From Ficedula albicollis (lineage: Eukaryota > Chordata > Aves > Passeriformes > Muscicapidae), in assembly GCF_000247815.1 (NCBI RefSeq), contig NC_021677.1, positions 41,208,417 to 41,272,416 of the forward strand: a DNA stretch of 64,000 bases. The letters are read 5' to 3'. Below the pieces are notes generated by a model that did not search any database, was not told the origin of the DNA, and worked only from the letters and a program-made list of their open reading frames with translations. A program made the position numbers and the translations under genes. Below, piece after piece: positions 24,171-37,325 of this stretch (its first letter is position 1; each line of letters opens with the position of its first letter).

Positions 24171-27100
24171 CTTCTATAAATCCCAAGCGGCTGATTTGCC
24201 CATGGGAAAAACTGCAAATCACTGACATAGCTGCATAGTTGAAAGCAAGAGGGTTTGTACTGGGAACAAGAGTTGCTCCCCTTCACTTTATTTGTTGTTG
24301 TTGTTTGATTGCACTTTTTAAAATACATTTTGTGCTAGTCACCAATAAGGTTTCCTGATTTTGACATAACAAGCAAATAGAAGGCCAACATCTCATGTAA
24401 CATTCAGTGGTGGTGTCCTATACACTAGGTCTGAGTTTAGTCTTAGTGACCCTTGCTGAGATGAAGCTCCAGGTTTATTACTCAGTGGTAAACTCTGGCT
24501 AAAAAAGTAAGTTGCTATTTCATCTGGAGCCATGTGTATCAATGGTCATCCTGTATGCACCAAGCTTGGCATTTTTGCTGACATGTCTATCTGGATGTAG
24601 CACCTTGAGGTAAGATTTGGCACCTTGCCCTAGTTTTAAAATTATTTAAAACTGCGACCTGATGTGAATGCCTGAGGCCCCTTTCTCTTTGTGCTCTGTG
24701 CCTGGATCTGCTGAGGAGAGCACCATCAGCTAGAGTGTACTTTACTAAATGCATTTGAAATACATATGAATTGTGCTCTTTCCCTCTAATCACTGGAATC
24801 TACAGCAGATCACTTTGAAACAGAAGCTTTCTGTGGCTGAGCTGAAAACTGTGTAACATGTCTTTTTCCTGCCTTCTCTTTCCCATGGCAGTTTCCTTTC
24901 TTTTTGCCTCAACCTTTTCCTCTCCTGCACTATTCTGCTGTGGCCAGTTTATACTTAGATTAGCAGTTTATACTTAGATTTCGCCTGCTGACCTTTCAGG
25001 CAAAATACTCTTCCTTCTCCTCTTTTTGTCCTTTACAGGGCTATGCTGAATCTTATGAATGACTTGCTTCTGTTTACCCTGAAGGTGGCTGCATTTCAGT
25101 GAAGCTTTGCCTGGCATACATACAGTTCTTTATGAAGAACTGGGAAACTGAAAAATATTCTTCAATTTTCCCAAGAATGCTACTGTGTTCTTGCATGCTA
25201 CAAGTATTTTTAAAAATATATTAGCATAGGAATTTCAAGGAAGGAAATACTGTAGTTCTGGAACTTTAAAGCAGTAGTTTAGTTGAAATGATCTCTTCAA
25301 AGTAATGACAGTTTCAGCACTCCTGAAAATCTCTAGGAAAAGATGATGCACCTTTAGGGGAAGTTACTTTTTTTTTGAAGGGGTGAATCTTGCAACTAAC
25401 TTTTGCTGTTTGGATACTGGAGAGCATATGCCCAGCATATATGAGAAGGAAGCATAAGTGGCTATTTTTATTCATTAAGGAGTTGCTGCCCTTTCCTTTC
25501 CCTCAACCATGTGAGATGTGAATGATCCTGCTCACAAGAGTTTCACGCTGCTCTCAGAATGGATTCTCTTTTTCTCCATAATTGTGTTTGCTGCATCAGC
25601 AGGAAATACACTCCACAAGTTCTTCCTCCAGTCTTCTGTGATCACCTCTTTGTAGTAGGCCTGAACAATGGCTGGTAAACATCTATTTTAGCCATGATTA
25701 AAATAGGTATTTAATCGACATCCCCCTAAAGCTCACAGGGCTTAGAGGGTAACTTTCTGGGTGAGAAGAAAGTATGTCTGCCACCAGGCTTGCCTTTCTT
25801 TTTGTTTGCTTTTTTATTCATCCTTAGACCTTCTTCCCCCCCCACCCCCGCTTCCTAGACTTTTTAAAATTGCAGTTATTGTCACTGGCAGAGTTTTATA
25901 CTTCTTCCCTTTAAATAAGAAATTTTTTTCCTGTTGCATCATGTCCCCAGGGCCTGGTACAGGGGGTTTCAAACTTTCCCTGTTGGTGATGTGAACTCAA
26001 GTAGATTGGTGAAGAGCTCATGTGAATAGGATTTTCTCAGTCATGCTTTTTTTGATCTACAGTCTGTAGCACTGAGAGTGTGGCAACACTCAAGTTATAA
26101 ATATTGGTGAATGCTATCTTTGCATAAGGGAAAGGGAGACAAGGATTTTCTGAGTACAACATTGGCTAGGAAGAGATTACTTGCATCAGCATCCTCTCTA
26201 ATGCTCAGAAAGACATTCGAGGAGCCTATCTCAAGTCCCACTGCTTTTTAGGTGGAAACTGCTGTGTGCAGCTTTAAGCATGTTCATGCTGACCTTTAGA
26301 CTGTTTGTATCACTGCTGTTCTTCAAGTCTAGCTCTAACACCCTCCCTGTTCAGTTCAAGGTGAGCCTCTTCACTGATGAGATGTGTTTTGCCCATCTCT
26401 AACTGGGTTCCTGGTTCCCCATTCCCAATTGTCTATGGAGAATTGCATGATCCCAGCAAAACTTTGTGTTACTGCAGACTTCGAGTATGGTCCTGTTTTG
26501 CCTTCTGTAATCTCTATTTCCTTTTTCACATTGCAGATAATCACATTATTCTGCCATTCCTCCTGAACTTTCTTCCTATCCTTCTTACTCTATTTTTGCT
26601 GCATTGGATTGAACCTCACTTTTGTGTGTCTCTAAATAGGCTCTGCTCTTGTGACTCTCTGTAATGACTGTTCATGCCATCTACTGCCTATGCAGCCCTT
26701 TCTGTGAGTGTCACCTGGTGCTCTGGGACTGCCTTATACTCCCTGCACAGAGAAGTAGTTGGGGATAGAGAGCTACAGTTTCTTTGGGCCCTCTGTCCTG
26801 TACAAAGGAATCAGATGTGAGGATGCCTCCAGCTGCTCCAAGTATATCTAGACATGTTGCTACTGTGCTGAAGTGATGGGCCATACCTCTTGGTAATACC
26901 ATGTTGACCTGGATACAGCAGTTCTAGCTTGGCAATCTCTCCTGGCACATGGGTTTGGGAAATGTGTGTTTAAGGAGGACAGAATTAATGGGGCTGCTGC
27001 TATGTTTGTGAAGAGTTAAGTGATGGGGGTGAGAGTCACAGCTTCTCCTGGGGAATAAGGACTAGCCAGAAGAATTGATTGTCTTGGCTTATTGATCTTT

Positions 27101-27389
27101 CAGGAAACAGCACTGAAGTGATAATGCTGTTCCTGCCACTTTGAGGCACTTTGTACCAGCAACAGCCTCTGTTTACCTAGGACAGTGCAAAGGAAGAACT
27201 GCACTGTTGCTAACTCATTCCAGGAAAAAACCATGCCAGACATGTTGAGTTTGCCACTTGTCTGTCTGCTCCCAGGGAGAGGTGACTGAGCAGAGTAGCT
27301 CAGAACATGTTTGTATTTTACAGTGCTTAATGGAGATTGGCTGCAAACGGTAGCTTGTGAATTGCCATACTGAGCTTTGCTGGCAGTGT
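24171..27389. other. Non-coding sequence with one 19-bp duplication
   Basis: Contains a two-copy 19-bp direct repeat at 24945-24982 (cagtttatacttagatt twice) and a C-rich run near 25838-25852. Open frames (24587-24793, 25761-25994, 26377-26664, 26711-26902) have no recognisable domains. Confidence 0.45.
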
Positions 27390-27462
27390 CTTGGTCTGAA
27401 GCATTGGTGGGACTAGATGGTCTCCAAGGTCCCTTCCAACCCAAACTGTTCTGTGATTATAC
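27390..27462 (+). mobile_element. CR1 LINE 3'-end fragment
   Basis: Contains gggactagatggtctccaa followed by ggtcccttccaacccaaac and tgttctgtgattat, the characteristic 3' untranslated end of avian CR1. Only about 70 bp is recognisable. The terminal octamers are eroded, so this is an older insertion or a heavily 5'-truncated copy. Confidence 0.85.
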
Positions 27463-28473
27463 ATCTCAGGGTATCATGTCACAGGATATCCATCTCTCCC
27501 ATCCCTTTCCTTCCCTTCACCTTTCTGGTCAATTGGCAGTCACCACTCTGTTGGTCTTGCTTGTTAGTTGAACCAGGGTGCCCCAAGTGCTTTTCATCCT
27601 GTGATCCCAGTGCCAGCTCCTAGCCAGGAGCCAGCCCACTTGTGTGGGCCGATGGGAAGTGGATGATGAAACATCCCATCTCCTTTGCACTGAAGCACCA
27701 AACCTGCCCTGAGAAGTCAGGAATTTCTTTCTGGCCTCAGGGTGGCAGAAGGAGGAACACCCAGCTGCTGCAGGGGCAGCTGGAGGAGCAGTGCTTTCAG
27801 TCACTCAGCCACACCATCCCTGTGGGTGCACAAAACCTGTTCAAGGAGCACAGCACTGCAGAATGTCAGCTCTGAGCATCTGTTGGGTGCTTCTACAGCC
27901 AGGGGCCTGTGAGAAGGGGAGGCCCTGACTGTCTGGGCTCTCAGTTGTCCTTTTAGCACAGTGGGCTGGGGAAGCCCTTGCTCTGCTGCCCCTGAGGCTT
28001 CAGTTGCAAGCAGCTGATGAACTGAGCTTGGCTCACACTGTTAGCAGGACCACTGCTGATAACTACAAGTTTTGGACTCTCACCTGTAGAAATAAATGAG
28101 CAGATTGCTCACGATGCTCCCTATCTCCTCTTTTCTGCTTTGTACTTCAACATGCTTTGCACAATTTCTCTTTTTTGGATGTGTTGTTGTGTTTTGAGGA
28201 ATCTCAGGCAGGTCTTTGCAGTTTCCCATAGCAAGGTCAGAAGACCAAGAAATCTTGGGGCCATTTGGAGCATGTTGCATAATCTTGTACAAAGCTAGGA
28301 GGCCCAAAAGGCTATTGTGAAATGCTTCTTTGTCGAGTCAGGCCAGCTTAAATATAGAGATATGCAAATAAAATACAGAGCCATTTAATTACCCTACATA
28401 TCATTTCTATACTTCATCCTCTTTGATGTTGCCAACAACTTTATTGATGTTTGACTTTACATCTTGACCATGT
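27463..28473. other. Non-coding sequence, nothing recognised
   Basis: Overlapping frames at 27529-27875 on both strands have no recognisable domain. No repeat or RNA gene was seen. Confidence 0.4.
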
Positions 28474-28895
28474 GAAACAAGATGATGAGAAAAATTACAG
28501 GTTTTTTTTAAAGAAGAAAAGTGTCTATACCACAAGGTTTCAGGGAATAACTAAAAAGCAATGCCAGCTATATTCTTGAAAAAAAAGAAAAAGAAAAAAA
28601 GAGAGATGATATTAATAACCACCAATGCATAATAGAATATATAATTATGTTTCTTTTGGGACTTGATCAGTAGCTGAACATTTGAAACAAGATGATGAGA
28701 AAAATTACAGGTTTTTTTTAAAGAAGAAAAGTGTCTATACCACAAGGTTTCAGGGAATAACTAAAAAGCAATGCCAGCTATATTCTTGAAAAAAAAGAAA
28801 AAGAAAAAAAGAGAGATGATATTAATAACCACCAATGCATAATAGAATATATAATTATGTTTCTTTTGGGACTTGATCAGTAGCTGAACATTTGA
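28474..28895. repeat. 210-bp tandem duplication, two copies
   Basis: The unit starting gaaacaagatgatgag occurs at 28474 and 28684 and ends at tgaacatttga (28685 and 28895). By eye the two copies are identical, including the internal A-rich run (gaaaaaaaagaaaaagaaaa). Perfect identity implies a very recent event, or haplotypes placed in tandem. Confidence 0.96.
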
Positions 28896-31800
28896 GGCTC
28901 ACAATAATGAATTTAATATAGTATGCAACATCAAATGTTATGTAATGCAAAATTATTATCTACTACTTAATAAATCTCATGCTGTGACTGTTCTACTTCT
29001 TTTTAACTAGCTCTCAGACTATAGCGATGAGTTCTACTGGCAGCTTTGGATGTTGCTTCTGCTTTGCTCTTGTTGTTTGTATCATGACCCATTCCCTACA
29101 TCTAGGGCTGCTCCATTTAGCCATGAGACAGCTTCTGTCTGAAAGAGCTTCCAACTTGATTCAAAATAAGAGATTACAAGGGGCAGAGTCAGTCCTGAAG
29201 TCTGTGGCTAGAGGAAAGATGAGGGCAACTGAGATAGGAATTTGTGGTAATGTATTGCTGAAAATGTGGCTTCTTGGGAGTACAGGTGGCTTTGCTTGAT
29301 ATGAACTTAACAAAAAGATACCAAAAAGAACATAGGCCTATATTTTCCTGTGTAACATTTGTCTAATTCTTTACTTTGCAAAATTATCACCTCCACTTTC
29401 TTAGCTAAGAAGAGAGCTCTGCTACATGTTCTCAGTATCTTTACATACATAAGTCTTTTCCTCACTTTTTTTTCAATGAGGCTGTCATCTTTCTCTTTAA
29501 AAAGGAGTGATTTAAATAAAACAAATGAAACACCGTATCACATAAAATTAATCTTGTGATTTGTTTCTGTGTCACTCAGTGACAAATTATGGGTGGATTC
29601 AAGAAGATATCCCCATAAAGGCATTTATTAGACGTGGATTCATTAGTGGCAAGTACATGTTGTGGTCTAGAGGGAGCTTTCTAAGCCACAGGCTGCCAAC
29701 ATACTGATTGTGAGGTCTGCAAAGGTCCAACAAGGTTAAGAACAGGTGAAAAACTCTCCTTTCTTATAGTCTTTCCCTGAGCACATGTTAGTGTTTGATA
29801 TCAGAGGTAGAATATGGGACTAAGTGATACCTTAACTTGACCTGTGCAGCTCTGCTAATAACTTTTCTTGCAACCGGATGTCACTTTTTTCAGTTATTTG
29901 TTTACAGGATACTCTGTTACAGACATGCAGAATCTGTATTTTCGGATATCCCATCTTGCTTACCCTGAATGTTTTTCTCCTGCTATAGCTAGCATTTCTA
30001 AAGCTGCTGAAGTCCCTAGGATAGAAAAGCCATGCCATTTTGAAAGTAGCAGTGAAGAGAAGATTGCAGCCATGGAGCAAGGCTGAGCTAAGCAGAAACA
30101 AATCTTCCTGAATTTACCCTTTCTGTACGGTGCTGTGCTCCCTCCCACTGACTGCATGGCTCTTGAGGTAACATTTTCAGTACAGAAGTTAGGCTCAGGG
30201 GGAAAGAGGCAGTGGGTTAGAGAACCCTTCCAGGTATTTGTGTTGCAGACCACATTCTGCAGCAGCTGGGAGTTTATTTCTGTGTCACATCCTTTGCTCT
30301 GTGAGGCTGAGCTCTGCAGGTTTAGTCACCTGATGGGTTTTGGTTTGGGAGTGTGTTGAGGCACAGGAGGTTTGCATTGTTGTACCATCAGCTGGCCAAG
30401 GTTTCTTGAAGCAAATGGTCACTTCATTAGAACAGCCAGCAGGGCTTTGTCTTGCTGGTACTTGTTCCTTGTCACTTTGTCAATGGCTTCTGGCTTCAGC
30501 TTTCCCATCTGTGAGTGAGAGGGTATGATATGCCCTCAATACCTTCTTCTGCATCACAGCACGTGGGAACGTGTTTTACCTGACAGAGGAGGACATTGGA
30601 CAGGAAGAAGATATTTTGCTTTTAAGATGAGAGGACAGTGTGAGAAAGAGGAAGGACCACAGACATCTTGCACTCAGTGGTGATATGGTGGAGCATGCTT
30701 CTTGTACACCATCTATCCTGTGAGCCCAGAGTACTGATGATGTGCCCTCTGATCTGCTGAAAACTGTGGCTTGGTGTTTTGGCTTTTTGTTTTTCTTCTT
30801 TCCCCCCGGGATTTCTTGGGCCTTTACCAATGCTGCCATCTGTAAATTTGTATTTGTAAACCTGTGTAAACTTGGAAGCTCATGTAGTCTCATGTAGTTT
30901 TGTTGCTTTATGCCTTCAGTATGCCTTGGGGCTTCTGAGCACATTTACCTTCATGGGCCAGAATTCACCTCTGTGGTGAGAGGACAGCTGAGTATTACTT
31001 TTTGGGAGCTAGAAGAGGCCAGGGAAGGGGCATCAGTGCTTCCTATCCTGCTTCACATGTAGATTGTGATCTTTTGCATATTTCACTACTTTGCACTGGT
31101 AGGTACTGATGTGCATGGGAATCAACCCAAAATCTTTTACACTGAAGTTTTGATAAACTCTCAGATCTAGAAAACTTGTGGCAGGCCTGAAGCATTGGGG
31201 AACCATGCTAGGTTTAGCTCTTCAACTCAGCCAGAAATATTCCAAATTTCCTTTTTTTTTGAGCCCATCAATAATGTGGGGCAATTATGTGACTATGAAG
31301 AATGATTTGATATTGTACAAACATCTTTTTGTATCATTTTCTATTTAAAAGCGGAGCTAAGCAGGAATTTATGCTGCTGGTTTCCCATTCATCTGGGAAA
31401 TGCTGCAACTTCAGTAAAGGCACATTTCTGTGGAGAGGGCTGGAGCTGCTAATTTGACTGTAGGAGTTTATTTCTGGAATGCAGCAGTGTTTCACCAACG
31501 GAGCAGCTGTCCTGGAAACACTTACCACATGGGGTCATTCTCCTCTCTGTGTGTAATCAACAAAGCCACCCCAGTTAATCTGAGTCCTTTCAAGTCTCCT
31601 AAACTAGACCATAGGAGTGCACAGAGATCTACAGGACTCTGACCTCCTTCACTTCCTTCTCCTATCATTAGGGAAGAAAAAATAGTCCCATACTTAAATG
31701 TCCCTTAAAGGAGGAGCCTATAGCCTCTGCTGAGCATGGAAAACTGTTTCTTTACAGTAACATACCATTGATTTGGTGGGGAGGTGTTGGTCCTCCATTT

Positions 31801-32092
31801 TCTATGTGTGTTTTGTGACAGTAGCTACAAATCTCCTAAGTTTACCAAATATTCCAGTTTGTGAGATCACAACAGTCAGAGGTAAAAAAGCTTCTTGGGT
31901 TATTCCATTCCTTTTGTTCTCTTTGATTTGCTTTTCTTGCACAGCTTTCTTTCACCCCTGTTCACTTCTGGGATGGCAGCTGTGCAGGTAAATACCTTCT
32001 ACTACAAGAGAAATTTACATAGTTATACAGTTAAAAGGACTTCCTATTTTTTCTTCTCCCTAATTCTCTCTCATGTTGCCTAGTTCCTTCCT
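28896..32092. other. Non-coding sequence, nothing recognised
   Basis: Several open frames of 60-122 codons (29027-29299, 29832-30253, 30576-30944, 31773-31991) lie here. None shows a recognisable domain, and each overlaps others on the opposite strand. No transposon was identified. Confidence 0.4.
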
Positions 32093-32200
32093 CACTGTTT
32101 GCACTCTTTGATTATTTTTGGATTTAAGTCCTGTCTCTAAATGCTCCACTGTTTACACTCTTTGATTCTTTTTGGATTTAAGTCCTGTCTCTAAATGCTC
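32093..32200. repeat. 54-bp tandem duplication, two copies
   Basis: The unit cactgttt...aaatgctc occupies 32093-32146 and 32147-32200. Differences are tgcact/tacact and gattattt/gattcttt. The repeat is direct and adjacent with a blunt junction. Confidence 0.94.
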
Positions 32201-32900
32201 TTTGCCTCCAGTAGACTCTGTGGGGTTGTTTTTTGCCCCCTGCTACAACTTTGCATCCATCTCTTGAACTGCTGTGTAATCCTTATTGTGGTTCTATTAA
32301 GAATGTTTTGCTCTTTAAGTTTGGTGACTCCTTTCTCTGTTTTAAACCTGTCTTCAAGGCCAGTCAAAGGCAGCAATTCTTTGTTTGTAGGAGGACATTG
32401 TCTCTCAAGCCTGGACAAGGACCTTTTCAAGAGGCAAGTCCTGCACCTCTGGTCTGGGCCAGCCTTGATGCAGCCTTCATGGGTGCATCACTGGGGCTCT
32501 GTAAAGGGGAGTCTGCATCTGCCAGGATTCAGGGATTGCTTCAGTCAGGTGCTTGAAACTGAGACCACAAATTACTTTGATGGTTGCTGTCTTCTCTTTC
32601 CCCAAGCAGTGCTAGTGTAGCTTTTCAGATGTTAAGTATAACTTGGGCTTCCTGAAAATTAATCATATCATCAAGGACTTCTGCTCCTACAATGGGTTGT
32701 TTCAGAAAGTGATTTCAAAAGGCATCTCACTGAATTCAGCCAGAGTATTTAATAGTTTCATTTCAGAGTAAAGAAAACTCTAAAAATATTCAGTAAATGC
32801 AAAATATCTTTTTGTAAGTTCTTTCCCTTTCCTGATAAGGTAAACATAAATTGTCCTGGGTCATCCTTATGGAAAGATAGAATTCAGAAGGATAAAAAGG
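32201..32900. other. Non-coding sequence, nothing recognised
   Basis: A 141-codon plus-strand frame (32195-32620) and a 107-codon frame (32233-32556) overlap in different phases. Neither has a recognisable domain, and both are treated as chance. Confidence 0.4.
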
Positions 32901-32982
32901 CTGGTGTGAGTGATCCCTTTAGAGAGAAGGCAATATAGCTTTCTGGTGTGATCCCTTTAGAGAGAAGGCAATATAGCTTTTC
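32901..32982. repeat. Approximately 38-bp tandem duplication, two copies
   Basis: The sequence tgatccctttagagagaagg occurs at 32911 and 32949 and continues through caatatagcttt in both copies. ctggtgtga precedes each, with a 3-4 bp indel between the copies. Confidence 0.92.
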
Positions 32983-35900
32983 CTTGCTGAGAGCCAAGGG
33001 GTGTAAGTTGTAGCAGGATAGCAAGGTTGATGTTTGAGAGATGTTGCAGAGGGGACAGGTGATCAGTTTATGAACACAGACTGCAATGACACAAATCAGA
33101 GGGAGTTGGGGAACAGCAGTGTGTGCCTTTGAGAAGCCTTCAGTAGGCAACAAAGTACTAAATGAACATGTAATGGAGAAGAATAGAACAGTGTTTTCCC
33201 CACTACTATGAAAGGATCTGAATGAAATGATGAATTTATCTAAAACTAGAGCCATGTTAAATTAGCCAGAATATGTGAGAAACTGGAAGAACAGTTTTTC
33301 CTCTCTTGTTTATGAGCATGTGTTACAGCAGAGTTCTTCAGCTTGACTTCAGTGCACCCACACTGAAAATGAGTTCTGTAGAGTGTAGGCAAACCTTGAT
33401 AGCAAGTCAAACATGTTGGCTTGGCTGATTGACAAAGCAGCTCCCTTCACCCTGTTGTAACCATGATGTGATAAATTTATAGTATTTGTTCTCATTGGCA
33501 ACTTGCTCTATGAAGCTTGAACTAAATTTCAAAACAGTAAAGGAGATTTTGAAAAACTTAGATCTCATTTTCCTCACCTCTAACCGACCCAAAGATTATT
33601 GAATTCAAAAAGTGGATGAATTTAACTGACCACTTTTCCTGTTTAAGATTTGTGCACTGCACAGCATTTGCCATTTGCCTTTACACATTCTTTGTATATA
33701 CTTTATGCTTTCTGGTGGATAAAGCATATGTCCTCTGGCAAAAACGTGTAATTTTTCATAGCAGGATTACTATAATGTCTAAGAAACTGCCTTATGAAAG
33801 CCATGCATGACTCGTCTCAACTGAAGCTTATTGGGAGCAAACAAGTACTGCACAAACAGCTCAAACACTGAGTGAACAGCTTCAGCAAAGCAGATGCTGT
33901 CTTTGAACACTTGTTTTGTTTTCTACAACTCCTAAAGAACCATGAGGAGTCTCAACAGGTTTTAAGGCAGACCCATACTACTGATGTTTTAGCCTAACTG
34001 CATTAAAATCTAAAATCCACCTAGTAACTCCTGCACTTGTCAGGGCAGTTTCTCAACATCAACATCTTCTAGGGAGACATACAACCTTGATTTAGAGACA
34101 TTGAGATAGAATAACCAGCATGCCTCATGACAAGTGATCCCCCTGGCTGGTTCTGGCTGTTTAAAAATGTCTTTACAGCTAAGTGAAATCTGTCTAGTTT
34201 CGGATACCAAGAATAATCTTGTCTTATATTCTTTTAAAGCTAGATTAAAGAACTTTCCATGATTAAATTTTCCCCCATTTACAATTAGATCAGGTCAACC
34301 CTTAGCCTATTCTTGGAATTAAATTTATTATGCTTCTCGGATCTGTCATTGGATAGGTTTTGTTTCAGGCAGGTATTAGTTTGACAGCACCATGCTCTTC
34401 AGTTCAGTAACTTATGTCTTTCAATCTCATTCTGTCTCAACCATGTCATCATTTATCTACACAAATGGGGACATTTTCAAAGAAAAATACCCCATATATG
34501 AATGCTCTTAAGAAACCCTTTGACACTGCTGATGGTTTCACAACTTTCACAACTGCTGCATGTCATATGCCATGTACAGGTATTTGTGTTCAGCTCAACT
34601 TCCAGTAAACCTGCATGTGGTTGGTTTAAATTAAGCTAACCTTCTGGAATCTTTAACCCAGACCAGCTCCTCAGTCTGAGCTGTGTAAACACATGTGATA
34701 ACACTAGGGAGGAGGCAGGACAAGTGTGGCTCAGTTGAGAAGGACGGTAGGACCTCTGCTTTCTGCAACAGAGCTGCATTAAAGAGCTTATGTAGAGGGA
34801 CTTCATTTTTCTACAATTGAATCTGTAAAAATTATTCTCCCAAAGGAAACAAATAGGAAGAAACAATGTAGTTTTATGCTCTGTGAATGTAACGCATATT
34901 TGTGTCAAAGGAAAATCTACACTTTTGCAGAGGGCAGGAAGAGATGTGATTCATTGGTAATTTAAAATAAAATACAAAATCTTGCACTTAAATCCACCAG
35001 AGAAAGAAATTCAATACACTCAAAAGCCTTTGGGGTTTGCCCATACTCTATGTGGCAGAATGTGGTTGTGTTGCTTCAGGAAGAAATTGGGGAAGAAATC
35101 CTACTTTGGGTGCTTTAATGTTCATACTTTCCTGGGTTTACACAGGCATGAGTATTAAAAACACAGTTAGTTCAGGGAAGTTGGGCTCTGAAAGAAAGTG
35201 AGTTTTACATGAGGACAGAACCTGTAGCATGTTATTAAGGGCACAATAGAACCAGTCTAAGAGAGATAATGGGCTTTCTTCTGTCTTTCAGGGTTTCAGA
35301 ACATTTGATTATTTCTCCCAACATGTCCCCCTGCCCTGCCTGCTATAATTTCATGAGAAGGTCACTTTCTTTCATCCCCCTTTCCTAGGCTAGTCAAAAT
35401 CAGACCCTGTGAATGGATGTAGTAATGAGGCCCATTCAGCAGTCTCAAATACAGGTGGCCTGTCCATCCATAATTTTGCCATGAGTTTTATTCCTCTTTT
35501 GTTAAATAAGAATTTGATTATCAAGAGTGCAATGGTAAGTGCTTTACCAAAGAATTCCTGAACCAATTGGTGGGTATATTGAATTGCTTGTACATTCAGT
35601 GTAGCTGTATCCCTACAATGTAAATGCTTGGATTGTGAAATCAAGGTAAAGAGGCTTCACACATTAGAGCAACAGCTGCTGCAGTGAAATGTACCCCTCT
35701 TTGTACTTTTTCTATCATTGTTTGTGATATGGGCAGTCCAAGACTTATGGAAATATCTTCTCATCTGGTGTAAACTGGTACAGCTGCAGTGAAAGTAAAT
35801 GAGCTCTGCCACCGTACACCACATTACAGTTTGGCTTCTGGTGTCACTAGGTAGATATTTCCTTGCTTTTGGGTGGTCAGGTTTTATGCATGCAGTAGGT

Positions 35901-36179
35901 AGCTACAGGGCTGTCAGCAAACTAAAAAAACTCCAAGTATGGTTTGAGCACAGGGTTTCACTTTCTGACTGTATACTTACACGAGGGGAAATACTCCCAT
36001 GTGGTAAGTGGAACACAGGTGAAAACTGAATGAGAGAGTCTGGGAGAATGGTAGTGACAAGTCTCGTCTGTGCTGGCAATGTAGCAGGACAGGCTAAGGG
36101 AGCAGAGTGGGCAGGCTGCAAACGTGGCCTTTGTATGAGACTGGACTGTGCTGTGGCAGGCAGGACACCAGGAAGCAGG
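32983..36179. other. Non-coding sequence, nothing recognised
   Basis: No exon, repeat family or RNA gene recognised. A 123-codon minus-strand frame at 32884-33255 and a 90-codon frame at 34636-34908 lack domains. Confidence 0.4.
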
Positions 36180-36405
36180 GAGGGAGTGTTCTGGTGAGAT
36201 GTTCAGCTCTGGGCACTAGCAGCAAAAAATGCAGAGGGAACTTGGAAGGTAGTAAGAGAAGAACAACAAAAATGATAACAGAGCTGGAGGGATTGTTTTT
36301 ATGAGGGAAGATCAAAAGAACTAAATATGTGAAGCTTGGCTAAGTGATGACTAAGAAGGGAACGTGAAAACTACCTACAACTGTTTGAAGGATATAAACA
36401 CTAGA
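36180..36405 (+). mobile_element. Old, diverged CR1-like LINE fragment
   Basis: The order of landmarks matches the 3' part of CR1-type LINEs: agagaagaacaacaaaaatg, then ataacagagctggagggatt, tatgagggaagatcaaaag, ctaagaagggaacgtgaa and ctacaactgtttgaaggata. These correspond to the usual gggcaacaaagatgat / gggctggag / tatgaggaaaggctg / agggaacctc / tacaa-atctgaaggg order. The match is strongly diverged, so subfamily and exact limits are uncertain. Confidence 0.6.
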
Positions 36406-36609
36406 GGTGAGCAAACAGCGGGGACAAATAGTCTGTGAATTTGAAAGTCATTTTCAGTTCAGCTGTGTTTCTGTCTTTAGTGATCACTTCTTGTTAAGAT
36501 TTGTGCTTTACTGAAAATATTTTCAGGGAACATCACACTCGTATATTCAAATGCTTCAGTGTATGCAAGGGAATTCTGAAATGTAAATTCAGCCTTCAAA
36601 TTTGAAATT

Positions 36610-36790
36610 TGCTTTAGCTTACATAAATCACTTAGTGTCTAGTTATACATTGCGCTAATTAACAGTAGGCAATTTTTTTTTGCATCGCAAGTCAAATGTA
36701 TGGTTGAAAACTGTATTTTCAATTTAACATGGTATTTGTATGCTCCCCTGATGCAATTACTTAGTTAACCAAATAATGCAGGATAGGTTC
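36610..36790. promoter_or_regulatory. Possible conserved non-coding element
   Basis: Contains cattgcgctaattaacag (an HNF1/homeodomain-like ttaatta-type word beside a CpG), tttgcatcgcaag, and gatgcaattacttagttaac further right. CpGs are retained in AT-rich sequence, with no repeat signature or coding potential. This is a low-confidence call without alignment. Confidence 0.3.
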
Positions 36791-37325
36791 CAAGTGCTTT
36801 CTATCAGCTTGGTCCAAAAAGGTGAGACATTTGCTTTTGTTGTCAGGCTGTATTTTATAAATGGTCATATTTGCATTTTGAAATGTTGGGGGAGGTTTTT
36901 TTTTCTTTGACAAGAGTTAAAAGTAGCTAGACCCCAGCACCACAGCATGCTGTGCGTATAAGGGCTGTTGGTGCAGTTTTGTGAAGTTGTTGAGGTGTGC
37001 TTGTGCACTGCCAGGGAGGTCTTTTCTAATTTTTTGGTGCACAGTTTGTCAGATGAGAAAGGTGAATTTAGCTCCTGTGACCCTCCATGGACATTTAGAG
37101 CAATTGAATTAAGAAGAAATTTCAGGATGAGTACAAGAAAACATTGTGTTAATGGTGACATTTTCTCCTCCTGGAGGTCCACTTGTCGTTCAAAGCTCTT
37201 GGGCAAAGCAGTGGAAGCGGTTCCTGGGCAAGCCCCAGGTGAACTGACTAATTTGGTAAGTCATTTTCAACTTTGGTGATTTGTGAATTCAGGCATTAAA
37301 ATTCTGTGTTAATACTCATCAACAG
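36791..37325. other. Non-coding sequence upstream of the 739-bp duplication
   Basis: Overlapping frames on both strands (36865-37206 minus, 36968-37279 plus) have no recognisable domain. No other feature is visible. Confidence 0.4.
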
